Source: Tetrahymena elliotti 4EA (lineage: Eukaryota > Ciliophora > Oligohymenophorea > Hymenostomatida > Tetrahymenidae). Taken from it: a stretch of DNA of 64,000 bases. The notes below the pieces were generated by a model. The model was given only the letters and a program-made list of their open reading frames with translations. It was not told the DNA's origin and did not search any database. Position numbers and translations under genes: made by a program. Where the stretch lies: positions 686,761-750,760 of the forward strand of contig JH720321.1 of assembly GCA_000231825.2 (NCBI GenBank), given 5' to 3'. Positions 13,295-24,413 of the stretch are shown here, in pieces. Numbering within the stretch: the stretch's first letter is position 1; each line of letters begins with the position of its first letter.

Positions 13295-16200
13295 ATGGAT
13301 TCTAGTGAAGGTTCAGAATAAGAAAATGAGTAATCCTCATAAGAAAATTTAGTTGATTTACTAAACTCAGAATAGAACTAAAGAATAAAAGAGATTGAGA
13401 CTAGTACTATTAGTAAGAATGAAGGACTTTAAGAAGAATCAAAATAAGAACAAAATTAACCTAATGAGAAATTATAATAAGATGCTTAAAATAATGATAA
13501 GGAAACACTAGATAACTTATTTTAATCAAAATTGAGTTAATTAGATGATGAAGAATTTTAAAGAAAATAATCTGAACAACTTAACAAATAATATGAAGAA
13601 AGAAATAAGTTGGTGTAATAACTTTAGTAAAAATTAAAGCCAGGTGAGCATGCTCCAAAAAATAGTGATTATTATAATTAATTCATCAATAAATTGGCTG
13701 ACTTAGTATCAAAATAAAAATTAATAAAAGAAATTGAAGAGTTTCTTGATGAAAACCTTAATGAAGGTCAAGTTAAACAAGTATTAGAAATAATTTCTGA
13801 AATCAATGACAAAAAATAAACTTCCGATAGAGATAACTAAATATTAAATAGTATCAAGTTGTAAATACCATCATTTAAGGAAATGTTAAATGATAAATAA
13901 ATCTTTGAATTAATTTAAGAAATGAAAATTCATGGATATTAATCAAATCTTTATTAGGAATACCATTAAGGAGATTAATTAATAGACGAATAAATATTTG
14001 ACATACACATCACACATCCGTTTATGAATGAAAAAACATTTAAAGTTTGCCAACAATATTTTAAGATTGCTAATTTTAGCTTGTCAGAAAAAGAAAGTGA
14101 GATAGTTTTGGATATGTACTATATCAACATCTAAAAATACTTACAAAATATTTCTCAAAATTTAATAAAATTCTAATAAATAGATGAAATAATATCATCA
14201 AACTGTGCTATTAAGAAGTATATTGAAAAATATTATTCTCTAAGCATAAAGAAAATAATGCTTGCTTTGTTTAATTAAGAATAGTTAAAAGATAAATTTC
14301 TTTGTAAAAAACTCATCAACAAAGAAAATTCAGAATAAAAACTGTAAAAGCTTGTTGAAAAATACAAAATTAATAAAGATGATAAAGATTTTAATATCTT
14401 AGAATAAATATATTCAGCAGATAATTTCATAAGTTTGTATTTTAAATCTCTTCTTTTGATAGAAATTAATTAACCGAAAGATGACTAGGAGTTATATTTT
14501 TTCAAAATTTTCTAACTCTTATAAGAAGTTGAGAAGAAAGGATTGGAAGCCTTATCTTATGACTAAAATTAAAAAATAATCAAACTGTTAAAAATAGATC
14601 AAAATATTCTTAATGCAAAAGATTTTGAGAATCTAGATTATTTCGACATACAAATATTTCAATTAATTTGTACAGATAATAAAAACAAAATTAACCTTAT
14701 TGAATTTGTTATAAGAAAAGAATTATCAAACCTTCCTTTCGAAGATGATCAATTTTCTTATTTATCAAAATAAATACATAGCACAGGCCTGACTTTTATT
14801 CATTAATTGAATGAATAAAAAAAATTTTATGCAAAAGAAATAGATTAAAAATTATCAAAGTGTAAAGCACTAAACATCATTTATGGTAAAAATTTATATG
14901 AAGTACAAGATTAAAACATGAAATTTTATTTTGATTTTGAAAATGAGATGAAAGTCCAATCTCAAAGAGATCAGTTATTTAAAATTAGTAAATGTATTGA
15001 TGTTAACTAATTGTTAGAATATCATAACTCATAAGAAAATAAAACTCATATAGAGCTTTGGATCAAGCATATCGTAGATTTATATAAAAGCTAGGATCAA
15101 TTTTTTGCTAACAAGCTTTATGATCTTATTATTTACTTGTCTAAAAGAAATTAAAATCTTGATTTTATTTTTTTAAAAATTCAAGAGCTCCTATTGAAAA
15201 ATGAATCAAAGTTAAGTAGATTTTTAATAAACAAAAAGGTAGTTTTTGAATATCTTTTTTAGTATTCTGATACTGAGGCTTAATTTAAATTAATTTTAAT
15301 GCTTGGATTTGCTAATCCAGTACCTCTTTTAATTACAAAAATAATTTAAAATTAAGATAATTAATTTAAATTTTAGTAGAAATTATCATATGAAAGTTTT
15401 TGGCTCCTAAAAAATTCAGATAAGGCTGTTGCTTCACTTGGAATTGGATTTTAAAAAGGTAAGTCTACTTTATTAAATGAAGTTTTTGCAACTAATTTTG
15501 CTATAAGTGATGGGTCTTATAGCTTTATTGGAAGTGCTGATATCTAATCAAATCACATATTTTAGCAAAATAAAAGAAAATATTTTGTTGCTGATTTCCA
15601 TGGAGATGCAGCTTAATTAGATGAATAGTATATTTTGGGTTTCTTTGTTTATTATATTTTATAAGTGAATGTGAAATTGATATATGGTAATGAAATAAAT
15701 GAACTTGAAAGAATAGTCCAGATATTAGAAAATAATAATAAAAAATTCTGCATATTAATTCGTGATTTTGAAGAAAATAAATAGAAAAGCAAAAATGATA
15801 ATATGGCCTTTTAACAATTCAAGATTCCTTTATTAGAAAATAAATATACCCTCATTTTACCTAATCTGAAGATAATAAATGAAGAGGAAAAAAATTATCA
15901 TTTAAATCAAACAAGATAGATATTAGATAATCTCATAAATGAATAATCAGAAAATTAAAGCTCTTAGACTTTATTTATCTAAAGATTTTTTACTTAGGAA
16001 TGTTCTGAGAATGAAAAGTAAATATCTTTAACATATTAGTAAGTGAATCAAATTTGCGATAATCTTGAAGAGAATTAAGATTTATAGATTAAAGAACTCT
16101 TCTATGTTTATAGTATTTTTTCAAAGTACTAAAAAAAAAAAATGGAGCTTACAGATTGGAGGTTTAATATTAGTAATGATAAAGAAATATTAGAAAGGGG

Positions 16201-19200
16201 TTAATAATTTGAATAATATGAGAATGAATATAATAGTCTTAATATAAAAGAAGATAGTTAGAGGAGTAAAGGTGCTACTTTGTTTGAAAAGATAATTTAC
16301 AACCCCTAAAATTTTTACCAAAAAATGCTTTTTTTCATTCAAAGACTAAAAGATGTGAACTTTAAAAAAATTGGAAATCTAAAAGAAAAAAAAAGAGATC
16401 TCATTGTTAACTCGATAAATTAAGATTAGTTTAAAAAATAGCTTTAAGAGTTAGATTAGGAAATATTAGATAATTAAATTTCTGTTGAGCTCTTTTGGAG
16501 AGAAATAATATAGTTCTGGTTAAAGCATACTAATTATTCTAAAAATGATTAAATTATAGAAGCATATGCAACTATGATATATTAAGGATTCCCTTTTGAA
16601 ATTATAGATGGTGAAACTTTCTATTATCCATTTGAATTTCTAGAAAAGTGTTTTTCTCATAGCTATTTTATGGAAAAAAAATTCTGTATTTTAAGTATAA
16701 TTGGCCCATAAAATTCAGGTAAATCTACTCTTCTTAATTATTTCTTAGGTTGCGATTTTTATGTCAGCGATGGTAGATGTACTAGAGGTATATATGGTTC
16801 TTTAGTAAAATCTAAGATACCTGAATTCGACTATATTCTAGTCATTGACTCCGAAGGTCTTCTATCCCAAGAAAAAGATGACCCTGATTATGATAGGAGA
16901 TTAACATTATTTTGTTTATCAGTAAGCCAGTTTTTGATTATTAATGTAAAAGATTAATTAACTCCTGAAATGACTAAGATATTAGAGCTTTGTGTACAAG
17001 TTTCTAAAGAACTAAAGGCAAACTAAATTCCTAAAAGAGTTGTAGAAATAGTTTTTAATCAAAAGGCAGATCCAAATAATGACAACAACAAAGTAGCAAT
17101 AAATAATGCTTTAAAATCTTTAGAAAAAAATGATAAATTATCTGATCATATTGAAATAAACAAAGAAAATGCTTCTAATTTATCAAGTGCTTTTTCTTAT
17201 AAATATGTTGGTCTTGGTGATTAATAAAATAACTGGAGCTATTTAAAAACTCAGATTACATTTGTAGAGGGAGTTTAAAAATTAGGAGATAAAATTATTT
17301 AAAAACTAATTTCTCTTTCTTAACAAGAATAATAAAAAAATTTTAAAATAGTAAAAAGTATACCAGAATTGCTTAAATTAATGAAAGATATATACGAAAC
17401 CATCCTTTAAAATTCAGATTTAACAGGATACAGAGATATTTTACACAAAAAAAATGATTTGGAAGTTAAATTGTAGATAAAAAAATTGATCAATGAAAAA
17501 ATGGATAATTAATTTTAATCAAACATAAATTAGGCAATATAAAATTTAGAATATTAGTCTTAAAATTTCTAAAGTATATTAATTGAAGAATTTAATACCT
17601 TGGAAAGTTTAATTTAATCAAGTATTGAAAGTTAATTTAAATCTAAAGTTTCACAAGAAATCATAACTTAAAATTTTAACTACTTAAATTAATAGATAGA
17701 AATATAAAAAGATAACTATTTAAACAACATTTACTAAGATAGACAAGAAAAATAAATTAAATAGTAAATAAATGATTTCAATAAAAACATTTTCAATATT
17801 GCAAAAAACTCTTCTAGTTAGAGTGTAGATCAATAAAAGTAGTTATTTAATAATTTATTTGATGATGTAATACAAAAAATTTAATAGTAAATTACAAATT
17901 AAGATTAAAGAAAGAAATAATCCTTTGAGTTTATTAAGGGAAATTATAAACTCAAATTGAAAGAAAATTTGACCATTTAATACTCACACAATTTCAATGA
18001 AGAAACAGACATTTAAGAAATAGTAAAAATAGGATTTGGATTTTTTCATTTTCTAAAACCTAAAATTAGAAATTAGCAATTCGAATAAATTATTGAAAAC
18101 TTAAATTATAATTTAATAAACTCTAAACTACTCTATTAAATTTATAAAATATTTTGTATCAGAATTTAATATTGCAAGTTAGAAAAAATAACTTTTAATT
18201 AAATTGGATCATAATAATACAATTATAATAATAATAATATGGATTTTAAATTTTCAGAAAAATGTTAATAATTGCTTAGCAGATTAGAAGAAGTTTATAA
18301 AATAATTCTATAAGAATCTTTTATATAAAAATAGTATAATAACGAACAATAACCAACTGATTGTATTGATTTTTAAAATATTGGAAATATGTGCACTATG
18401 AGTATTAATTTATAAGAACTTCCTAGTCCAGATTAAGAATAAGAAAGAATCTTAAAAATTTTAAATTAAAAAAGTGAAAGGAAAATTTTCTTTATTTTTT
18501 CACAAAAACCTAAACAAAACAGTGAATAATTATAGAAATAAATGTAGAAAATGGATAATTCTTGTTATGACTGTTTAATATCTTGGATAAAGGAAGAAAT
18601 TAAAAGAGATTGTTCTAAGTTATTTAACTTAGAGTTATTTATTAAAAAAATTAATGAATAAATAAAATAGAATATTTATAATGAAAAGAGATCCAAAATC
18701 GATAAAGAATTAATAATGAAAATTGCAAGTATTGTTTAATAAAATATATTTGAAGCTAACTAAAATTTAAAGATTTTAGATTTAGAATTGTCAGCTCAAG
18801 CAGAAAACAGGATACATATGTTAGCAATATATTAGCTCTACAATTAAGATATCAATTATAAAAAACAAAATTTAAGTTAACCCATAAAAGACTTTAAATA
18901 ATAGAAATAAAATTATTAAAGTTATTTTTTGGATTTTGCATCAAACGATTAAGCGATAGATAAATAATCAGCAATCTCTTTTAAAATTTAATTGTAGTAA
19001 TTCTGCTTTGATAAATTCAAACAGCGTTCTTAATTAATCATCAAAAAATCACTTGAAGAATATGAAAGTGAATTAAGTAAGGAGAAATTAATATAGGGAA
19101 TCTAAAATCAGTTCTTCAAATTTACTGAATAATAAGCTTACTAATATATAAATGATCCAAATAAAACTATCTTTGAAGCAGCTAATATATAATCTCAAAT

Positions 19201-20680
19201 GCAAATTGAAAATACTAATTAATAAATTAATGAAATCAAAAAATAAATTATAAATTCTATATAAGTTTTTTTAAGTAGTTTCTCCCAAATAAAAACTGAA
19301 TTTTTACTGCCAGACAAAAATAATGAAACTTTAGTGACTGATTATATATTTATAAAATAGGAAGGAAATACACGTTTACCAGATATTGAAAAATCTTAAA
19401 TAGCTTTTTAAAAATTTATCTTTTAAATTTTGTTAGATGAATAAGAAGAAATAAAAGTTAAGGAGGATACAATAATTGTAGACTTAGAGAGACCAAAGTA
19501 CTTTTAAATAAATGACAATTAGGCAAAATAATTTGTTTCTTAGTTTATTAATCAAAACTAAAGATTTTTTAATTCATTAAAAATAAAATGTTTAGAATAA
19601 TTTTGTAGCCAAATTTAACAAATTGTTCGTAATGAATTGTTTGAAAGTATAAATAAATTTTAAACATAATAGGATATTTAAAAAGAATTTTTTGCAATAA
19701 ACGATTATTTGACATGTGAATTTAAATGCCCATGCTGTGGATAAATCTGTGACCAAGACCATTGGAAGTATAATTAAGATCCAAGAGGAAATGGATAAAA
19801 TAAGCATACTGTCAAATGTGGCCATAGATTTGCAGCATTTAATGGAGTAAAAGTTGAGAAAGAAAATATACCTGCACTTATAACTTGTTCAGATTATGAA
19901 GATGATACATCAATCCAGTTCTAAAAATAATTGTTTAAATGGAGCAAATTTAAAGAAGAAAATTCTTAATGGGACTGGCAATAAGGTAACTCAAAGAGTT
20001 AAAATCAGCAATCAAGATAAAAGTAGTAAAGACTTTGGTCATTATTAGGCCGTTAAATTTGTTTAAGTAATAATATTATTTACTAAGATGTATGTAGTCC
20101 TTATATTATATAAAAATGCAAAAAATAAGTTCATCCTATGCATTTTATAATTGCTTTTGATGAAAGTGGAAGTATGAGTGGAAAAAACTGGTAAGATCTA
20201 AAATCTCAATTAGAAAATTTTATTAAACTTAGATTTGAAAGAACTTCTTAAGATGCTTGTTCGTTAATAGGTTTTAATGAAAATACCTTAGCTCATACAA
20301 TTTTTGGAGAACTAAATTTAACACTTTTGGATAAAATACCAAAAGTTAATAAAGGTGGTGGTACTAGTTTTATTCCAGTATTTGATCTAATCATACAACT
20401 TTTATAGCATGAAAAAAGTTAAAACTATCTTGAAAATACTGTGATATTTTTTTTATCCGATGGCGAAGCTAATTTTCCAGCTAAATAAATCGAAGAACTA
20501 TAAAATTTCCAATCATTTGTTAACTTTATTTCATTTGTTGGCTATGGTAAAAATAAATTTGAAGTATTAATATAAATGGAATAGAAACTTTAAAATCTAA
20601 ATGCTATGTTTTTAAAAATTTTAGATGAGAAATAGCTTTAATAATAGTTCACAGGTTTATCATTAATAATTCCAAGTTGA
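13295..20680 (+). CDS. Giant VLIG-type GTPase with C-terminal vWA domain, copy 1
   Basis: One uninterrupted ciliate-code frame of 2461 residues, no introns. Order: acidic Gln/Glu-rich N-terminus (1-110). Then an atypical G domain with P-loop GIGFQKGKST from Gly716, switch-like DFHG at 767-770 and LIRDF with Arg823-Asp824, recalling the RD motif of GBP/atlastin. Then a second, canonical G domain: GPQNSGKST at 1137-1145, DGRCTRGIYG around Gly1160, VIDSEGL with Asp1185, and FNQKAD around Asn1255. GRCTRG and DxEGL are hallmarks of VLIG/GVIN/URGCP giant GTPases. A long Gln/Lys-rich helical region follows, then a Cys/His cluster starting CPCCG at 2145 and ending near KCGHR. The C-terminal vWA domain has a full MIDAS: DESGS at 2289-2293, Thr2357, Asp2389. 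No signal peptide or clear membrane segment. Function unknown; a cytosolic GTP-driven assembly factor with a metal-dependent ligand site is a reasonable inference. Confidence 0.88.
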
Positions 20681-20893
20681 TTTATGTTTTTATTGTAACT
20701 GTTTTTTTTATTATATATCATTTTAAAAAATTTTTATTCAGTTAATTTATTTAATTTAAATTAGTACATTATCTTTACTTCATATTATGAATTATAAGAA
20801 TGTGACACTACTTAAAATATTATTTTTTTCATCAGACTGAATTTTAACACAAATTTGTTAGAAAATTAAATATTCTTAATTTTCAAAAATTTC

Positions 20894-20923
20894 ACTTTTA
20901 AAAACAGAATCTTCAAAATAATC
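20894..20923 (+). repeat. Shared 3' flank 30-mer, copy 1
   Basis: A 30-bp stretch beginning ACTTTTAAAAACAG and ending CTTCAAAATAATC. It recurs identically at 32827-32856, about 250 bp past the stop of copy 2. It shows that the duplication unit extends beyond both stop codons. Confidence 0.85.
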
Positions 20924-21084
20924 GCAATTTTTGTGTATCCAATTAATTTTTATTTTAACAATCAATTTATAACATGTTAATATTTAAAAACAAAATAAAT
21001 TTAATTAACTCCAAAATTATTATAAGTATCTTGATAAGAAAAAAAAATATTTTAGGTAAAGTCACATTTATACAATTGATTATT

Positions 21085-22156
21085 TCAATTAAGAAATATA
21101 TTCAACTACCATAAATAGATATGATGGCATCGTTAAAATGATTTTATAGTAAGTCTTGTTTTGGTAAAATAGAGAGAGATGTCTTTTAAATAAATTTCAG
21201 TGATGGTGTAGCTTAAATTAATTTAGAGTGAAGTGTCTTTTGAATATATCAAAGATTTTAAGTGATTAAAAAATTGTTATTTTTTTTATTATTTCTGTTG
21301 TTTAATATCTTTTTTTGTAGATTTATTTTTATCTTCAGAATTTTTGTTGTGGCCAGTCGAATCAGAATCTTCATTTTCTTTTGTTGTCTTTTTATAAAGA
21401 ATAGCTTTATGCCATTTTAAATGATACTTACTTTGATTATTTAAAATGGCTTCAGAAATAGGCTGAACAAAAATACAGTAATTCCTCCCTCCTCAGTTCC
21501 TTGTACGACTATACGATCGTATATACTAGGTGAGGAATGCGTGATATTTAAAAATTAGAATTTTTAATTGTATGAAGGGAGAGGAATCTAAAATTTTAAA
21601 ATGAATGAATATTTTCCTTTAACAAAAGAATTATTAATTATAAATTGAAAACAATTACAGTAGTATCATATAAATATTCATTTTTATTTAAAATAACTAA
21701 ATAAACTTTTTTACTAATTTTCTTTTTATTCAATTTTATTTTATGAAATTATAATACTGTCTTAAAAATACTTAATTATTTTCCTTAATAATTCTTATCT
21801 AAAATTCAATATTTTTTCAAAGAATAGAGTTTCAATTTCTTGCTCCATTTAATTATTATTTAAAACTTCAATTTAATTGTTATTAAATAATTTCATTTAG
21901 TTATTATCTATTTTAGATGGACTTTAATCATCAAATGAAATTTACACAGAGCCATCATTTAATGAAGAATAACTGTCTTGCGATTCTTCTAAAATATCTT
22001 ACTATTTTTTTCCATAACTCCAGAAGAATTTTAAACTTTTTTTTCTATGAATTGTTATAACTTTTGCTTGTCATCACTATATTTATAAGATTACTTTGAT
22101 ATTTAATTCTAAAAGTTTTAGAATACTTCTTATTTTTCATTCTCTTTTTACCGCAT
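21085..22156 (-). pseudogene. Frame-disrupted Gln-rich gene of unknown family
   Basis: Coding-like on the minus strand but not in one frame. From ATG at 22156 an acidic Gln-rich frame (MRQKENEKQEVFQNF...) runs to about 22005. There the sense continues in another frame (EESQDSYSSLNDG... to about 21700). A further piece at 21600-21470 (YDRIVVQGTEEGGITVF) shifts again into VQPISEAILNNQSKYHLKWH and an acidic Lys-rich tail ending near TGA 21085. The two local shifts coincide with homopolymers (A7, T5) and also with 14-nt GT...AG segments whose removal restores the frame. I cannot decide between a decayed gene, sequence errors and tiny introns. No family recognised. Confidence 0.4.
21481..21538. 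other. Hairpin with a perfect 14-bp palindrome
   Basis: Arms ATTCCTC (21481-21487) and GAGGAAT (21532-21538) flank the perfect palindrome TATACGATCGTATA at 21510-21523. It is less AT-rich than its surroundings. It overlaps the disrupted minus-strand coding region, so it may be a chance feature of old coding sequence. Confidence 0.4.
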
Positions 22157-22669
22157 TTTTTTTTATAGCTTACAACTAGCTAAAATTTAAAAATTAAAAA
22201 TTAAATTTTAAAATTAACAAATAATTAATTAATATTTATATTTGTTTTCTTTTTTAATTAATTTTAATATTTTATTTAAAATTTATTAATTTTTCTTTTT
22301 CTTATTTAATTAAATCTTTATTATTTTAATTAATGAATTTAAAATTTTGTGATATGTTTTTTTTAATTCAATTTATTATTTTTTGGGTTATTTTAATTAA
22401 AAACAAATTTTTTTAAATGATAAATAATTTTAATAATGTAAATTTGTTTTCTTTTAGATAAATTTTAATTAATTTATTTTATTTAAGTTTTCTCAATTAA
22501 TTTATTTTAAAATTTATAATAGTTTAATTAATTAATAATTATTACAAAATAAAAATATTTATTTTTTTATTTATTCATTTATGTTAATAAAATTTCTAAA
22601 AAACAGGTTATTTTAATTTAGATGATTTTGTTTGTTACTTTTAATTAAAGTGGGGGAAATTTAATTTAC

Positions 22670-23130
22670 ATGAATTAAAAATTTAAACTTGGAATAGGTA
22701 AAATTTGTCCTCTAATTAGTTCTTGGAAGTTGTAATGGTAAAACATATTTGTGGGCTGCAAGTATTTAGGAGATGAAAAGTACTTGCATTATGCTTTACC
22801 AATGTTACTGGAGATAATTAGAGAGAAAAAGGAGTAAAAAATGTGTAAGAATTTGATTAGTTCTTTAAATAGCATTAAAAAGATAGAAAATTGGCTTAGA
22901 ATATCTATCTAGCTTATGCTTCTAGGGTTAAAAGTTATCATTTGCATCTTATTTGATAATTGAAGAAGAATTATTCTGCGAAAATATTGATGTTTTGAGA
23001 TTTTAATCAGGACAAATCTGTTAAAGAAAATAGTTATGAATAATTGAATAGTTTTCTTTGAAATAGTTTATTTTAATTTGTTGAAGATGAAGTAAAAATC
23101 AGTATCAAGATTTAAAGGTTATGAGACTTT
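22670..23130 (+). pseudogene. Coding-like fragment, probably decayed
   Basis: Short plus-strand stretches read like protein in different frames: GGDEKYLHYALP-like and CNGKTYLWAASIQ near 22740-22800, VQEFDQFFKQHQKDRKLA and IYLAYASRVKSYHLHLI at about 22840-22950, and SYLIIEEELFCENIDVLRF at about 22950-23000. No start codon or splice pattern joins them. G+C is higher than in the flanking spacer. This looks like the remains of a gene, family not recognised. Confidence 0.3.
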
Positions 23131-23456
23131 TAGATGGAGATTTTAAAATAAAAGTTAAAGTGAAGATACTTTTCATATTATATATTGTAAATATTTTATA
23201 AAGAAAATGAAAATAAGAATATCAATGAAGTGAAGTGAGGTTAATTGAAATGAATTATTGTAAATGTAGTTAAGACAAACAATTTTTATTTAAATTGCAA
23301 AAATTTTTGTTTTTAATAAACTGAATAAACTATTGATATTTAATTATGAGTAAAGTTAAAGGATTTTATAAATCCTTCTTCTTTTTTAGAATTTGGGGTT
23401 ATAAAATATTGATATAATATGTAAAGTCTATGCATCTTTTATTTAAATAAGGGGCT

Positions 23457-23578
23457 TTATTCATCCTTCTTATATTTAATTAAAGTATTTATATTTATTT
23501 CAGATAAATATTTAATGTAATAAAATATTAACATAATATTATTAATTCATCATTAATCTAATCTTAATCAAAATTTAG
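23457..23578 (+). repeat. Upstream duplicated block of copy 2
   Basis: Counterpart of 12496-12742: it contains TTTATTCATCCTTCTTATAT, then TAATAAAATATTAACATAAT and ATCATTAATCTAATCTTAAT in the same order. It is part of the roughly 1 kb shared upstream region. Confidence 0.55.
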
Positions 23579-23754
23579 TAGAAAACGAAATAGAAATTTA
23601 AAATTAAAATATAATAATTCTAGCTTTTTTCATAATAAGAAAGATTATTTGAAGGTTTTAATAGATTGAAATTATTAATACATCAAAGCTAATATTTGAT
23701 TGAAAATGGCAAATTAGAAAATTATATACTAAATTTGGAATTAGATTAATATGT

Positions 23755-24413
23755 AAAAACTCTTAAATTTAATGCCAATAATGATGTATTTACAAATTAT
23801 AAACAGATTATTATGTCTTTTCTATAATCTTTTATTTTCTATTTGACGTAGTAAAAATAAAAGTATTTTATTATTATTATTATCTGTTCAAATATAACTA
23901 ATATGGTTGTAAAATACTTTGTTATCTTAAAATAATAAAAAAAATGATTATGATGTATTTACAAATTATAAACAGATTATTGTGTGTTTTCTAGAATCTT
24001 TTATTTTCTATTTGACGTAATAAAATTAAAAATATTTTATTATTATTATCTGTTCAAATATAATCAATATGTTACAAAATATTTTGGTATCTTAAAATAA
24101 TAAAATATAACTAAAAATTAAAAATTAAAAAAACTAATTTAAAAAACGGATAAAAAATATTTTAATTAGTTTGAACTTTTAAATTTAATGTGAATGACTA
24201 TGCATTTACTAATCATAAATACATTATTGTGTCTTGTGTATTTATATATCTTTATTTTGTTTTAATATGTTAAATTAAAAGTATTTTAGTATAATTATAT
24301 GTTCAAGCACAATATAAATTGCTGAAAATTGTATCTTGAAATATTTCCTTATCTTAAAATATAATTAATTTTGTAAAATTAGAAAATATATTTAAAAAAT
24401 ACAGATTAAAAAA
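23755..24413 (+). repeat. Three tandem proximal elements before giant gene 2, with a fossil start
   Basis: Three imperfect copies (about 23755-23945, 23945-24165 and 24171-24413) of the element found once before gene 1. Copies one and two share ATGTATTTACAAATTATAAA, TTTTATTTTCTATTTGACGTA and TATTATCTGTTCAAATATAA; the third is more diverged. The second ends with AACTAATTTAAAAAACGGAT at 24132-24151, identical to the 20 nt spanning the gene 1 start except ATG is ACG. The amplification therefore included a start-codon region that has since decayed. The array probably acts as, or contains, the gene 2 promoter. Confidence 0.7.

Larger units (their letters stand above)
20681..24413. other. Spacer between the two giant genes
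   Basis: 3.7 kb of mixed content. It holds the duplicated 3' flank of copy 1 (shared 30-mer at 20894-20923), a broken or oddly spliced minus-strand coding region (21085-22156), a coding-like fragment (about 22670-23130), and the duplicated and amplified upstream region of copy 2 (about 23290-24413). 22157-22660 is plain AT-rich sequence. Confidence 0.6.

Noticed and set aside
19592..19825. A 77-codon minus-strand hydrophobic frame
   Set aside because: It is antisense to giant gene 1 across the Cys/His cluster.
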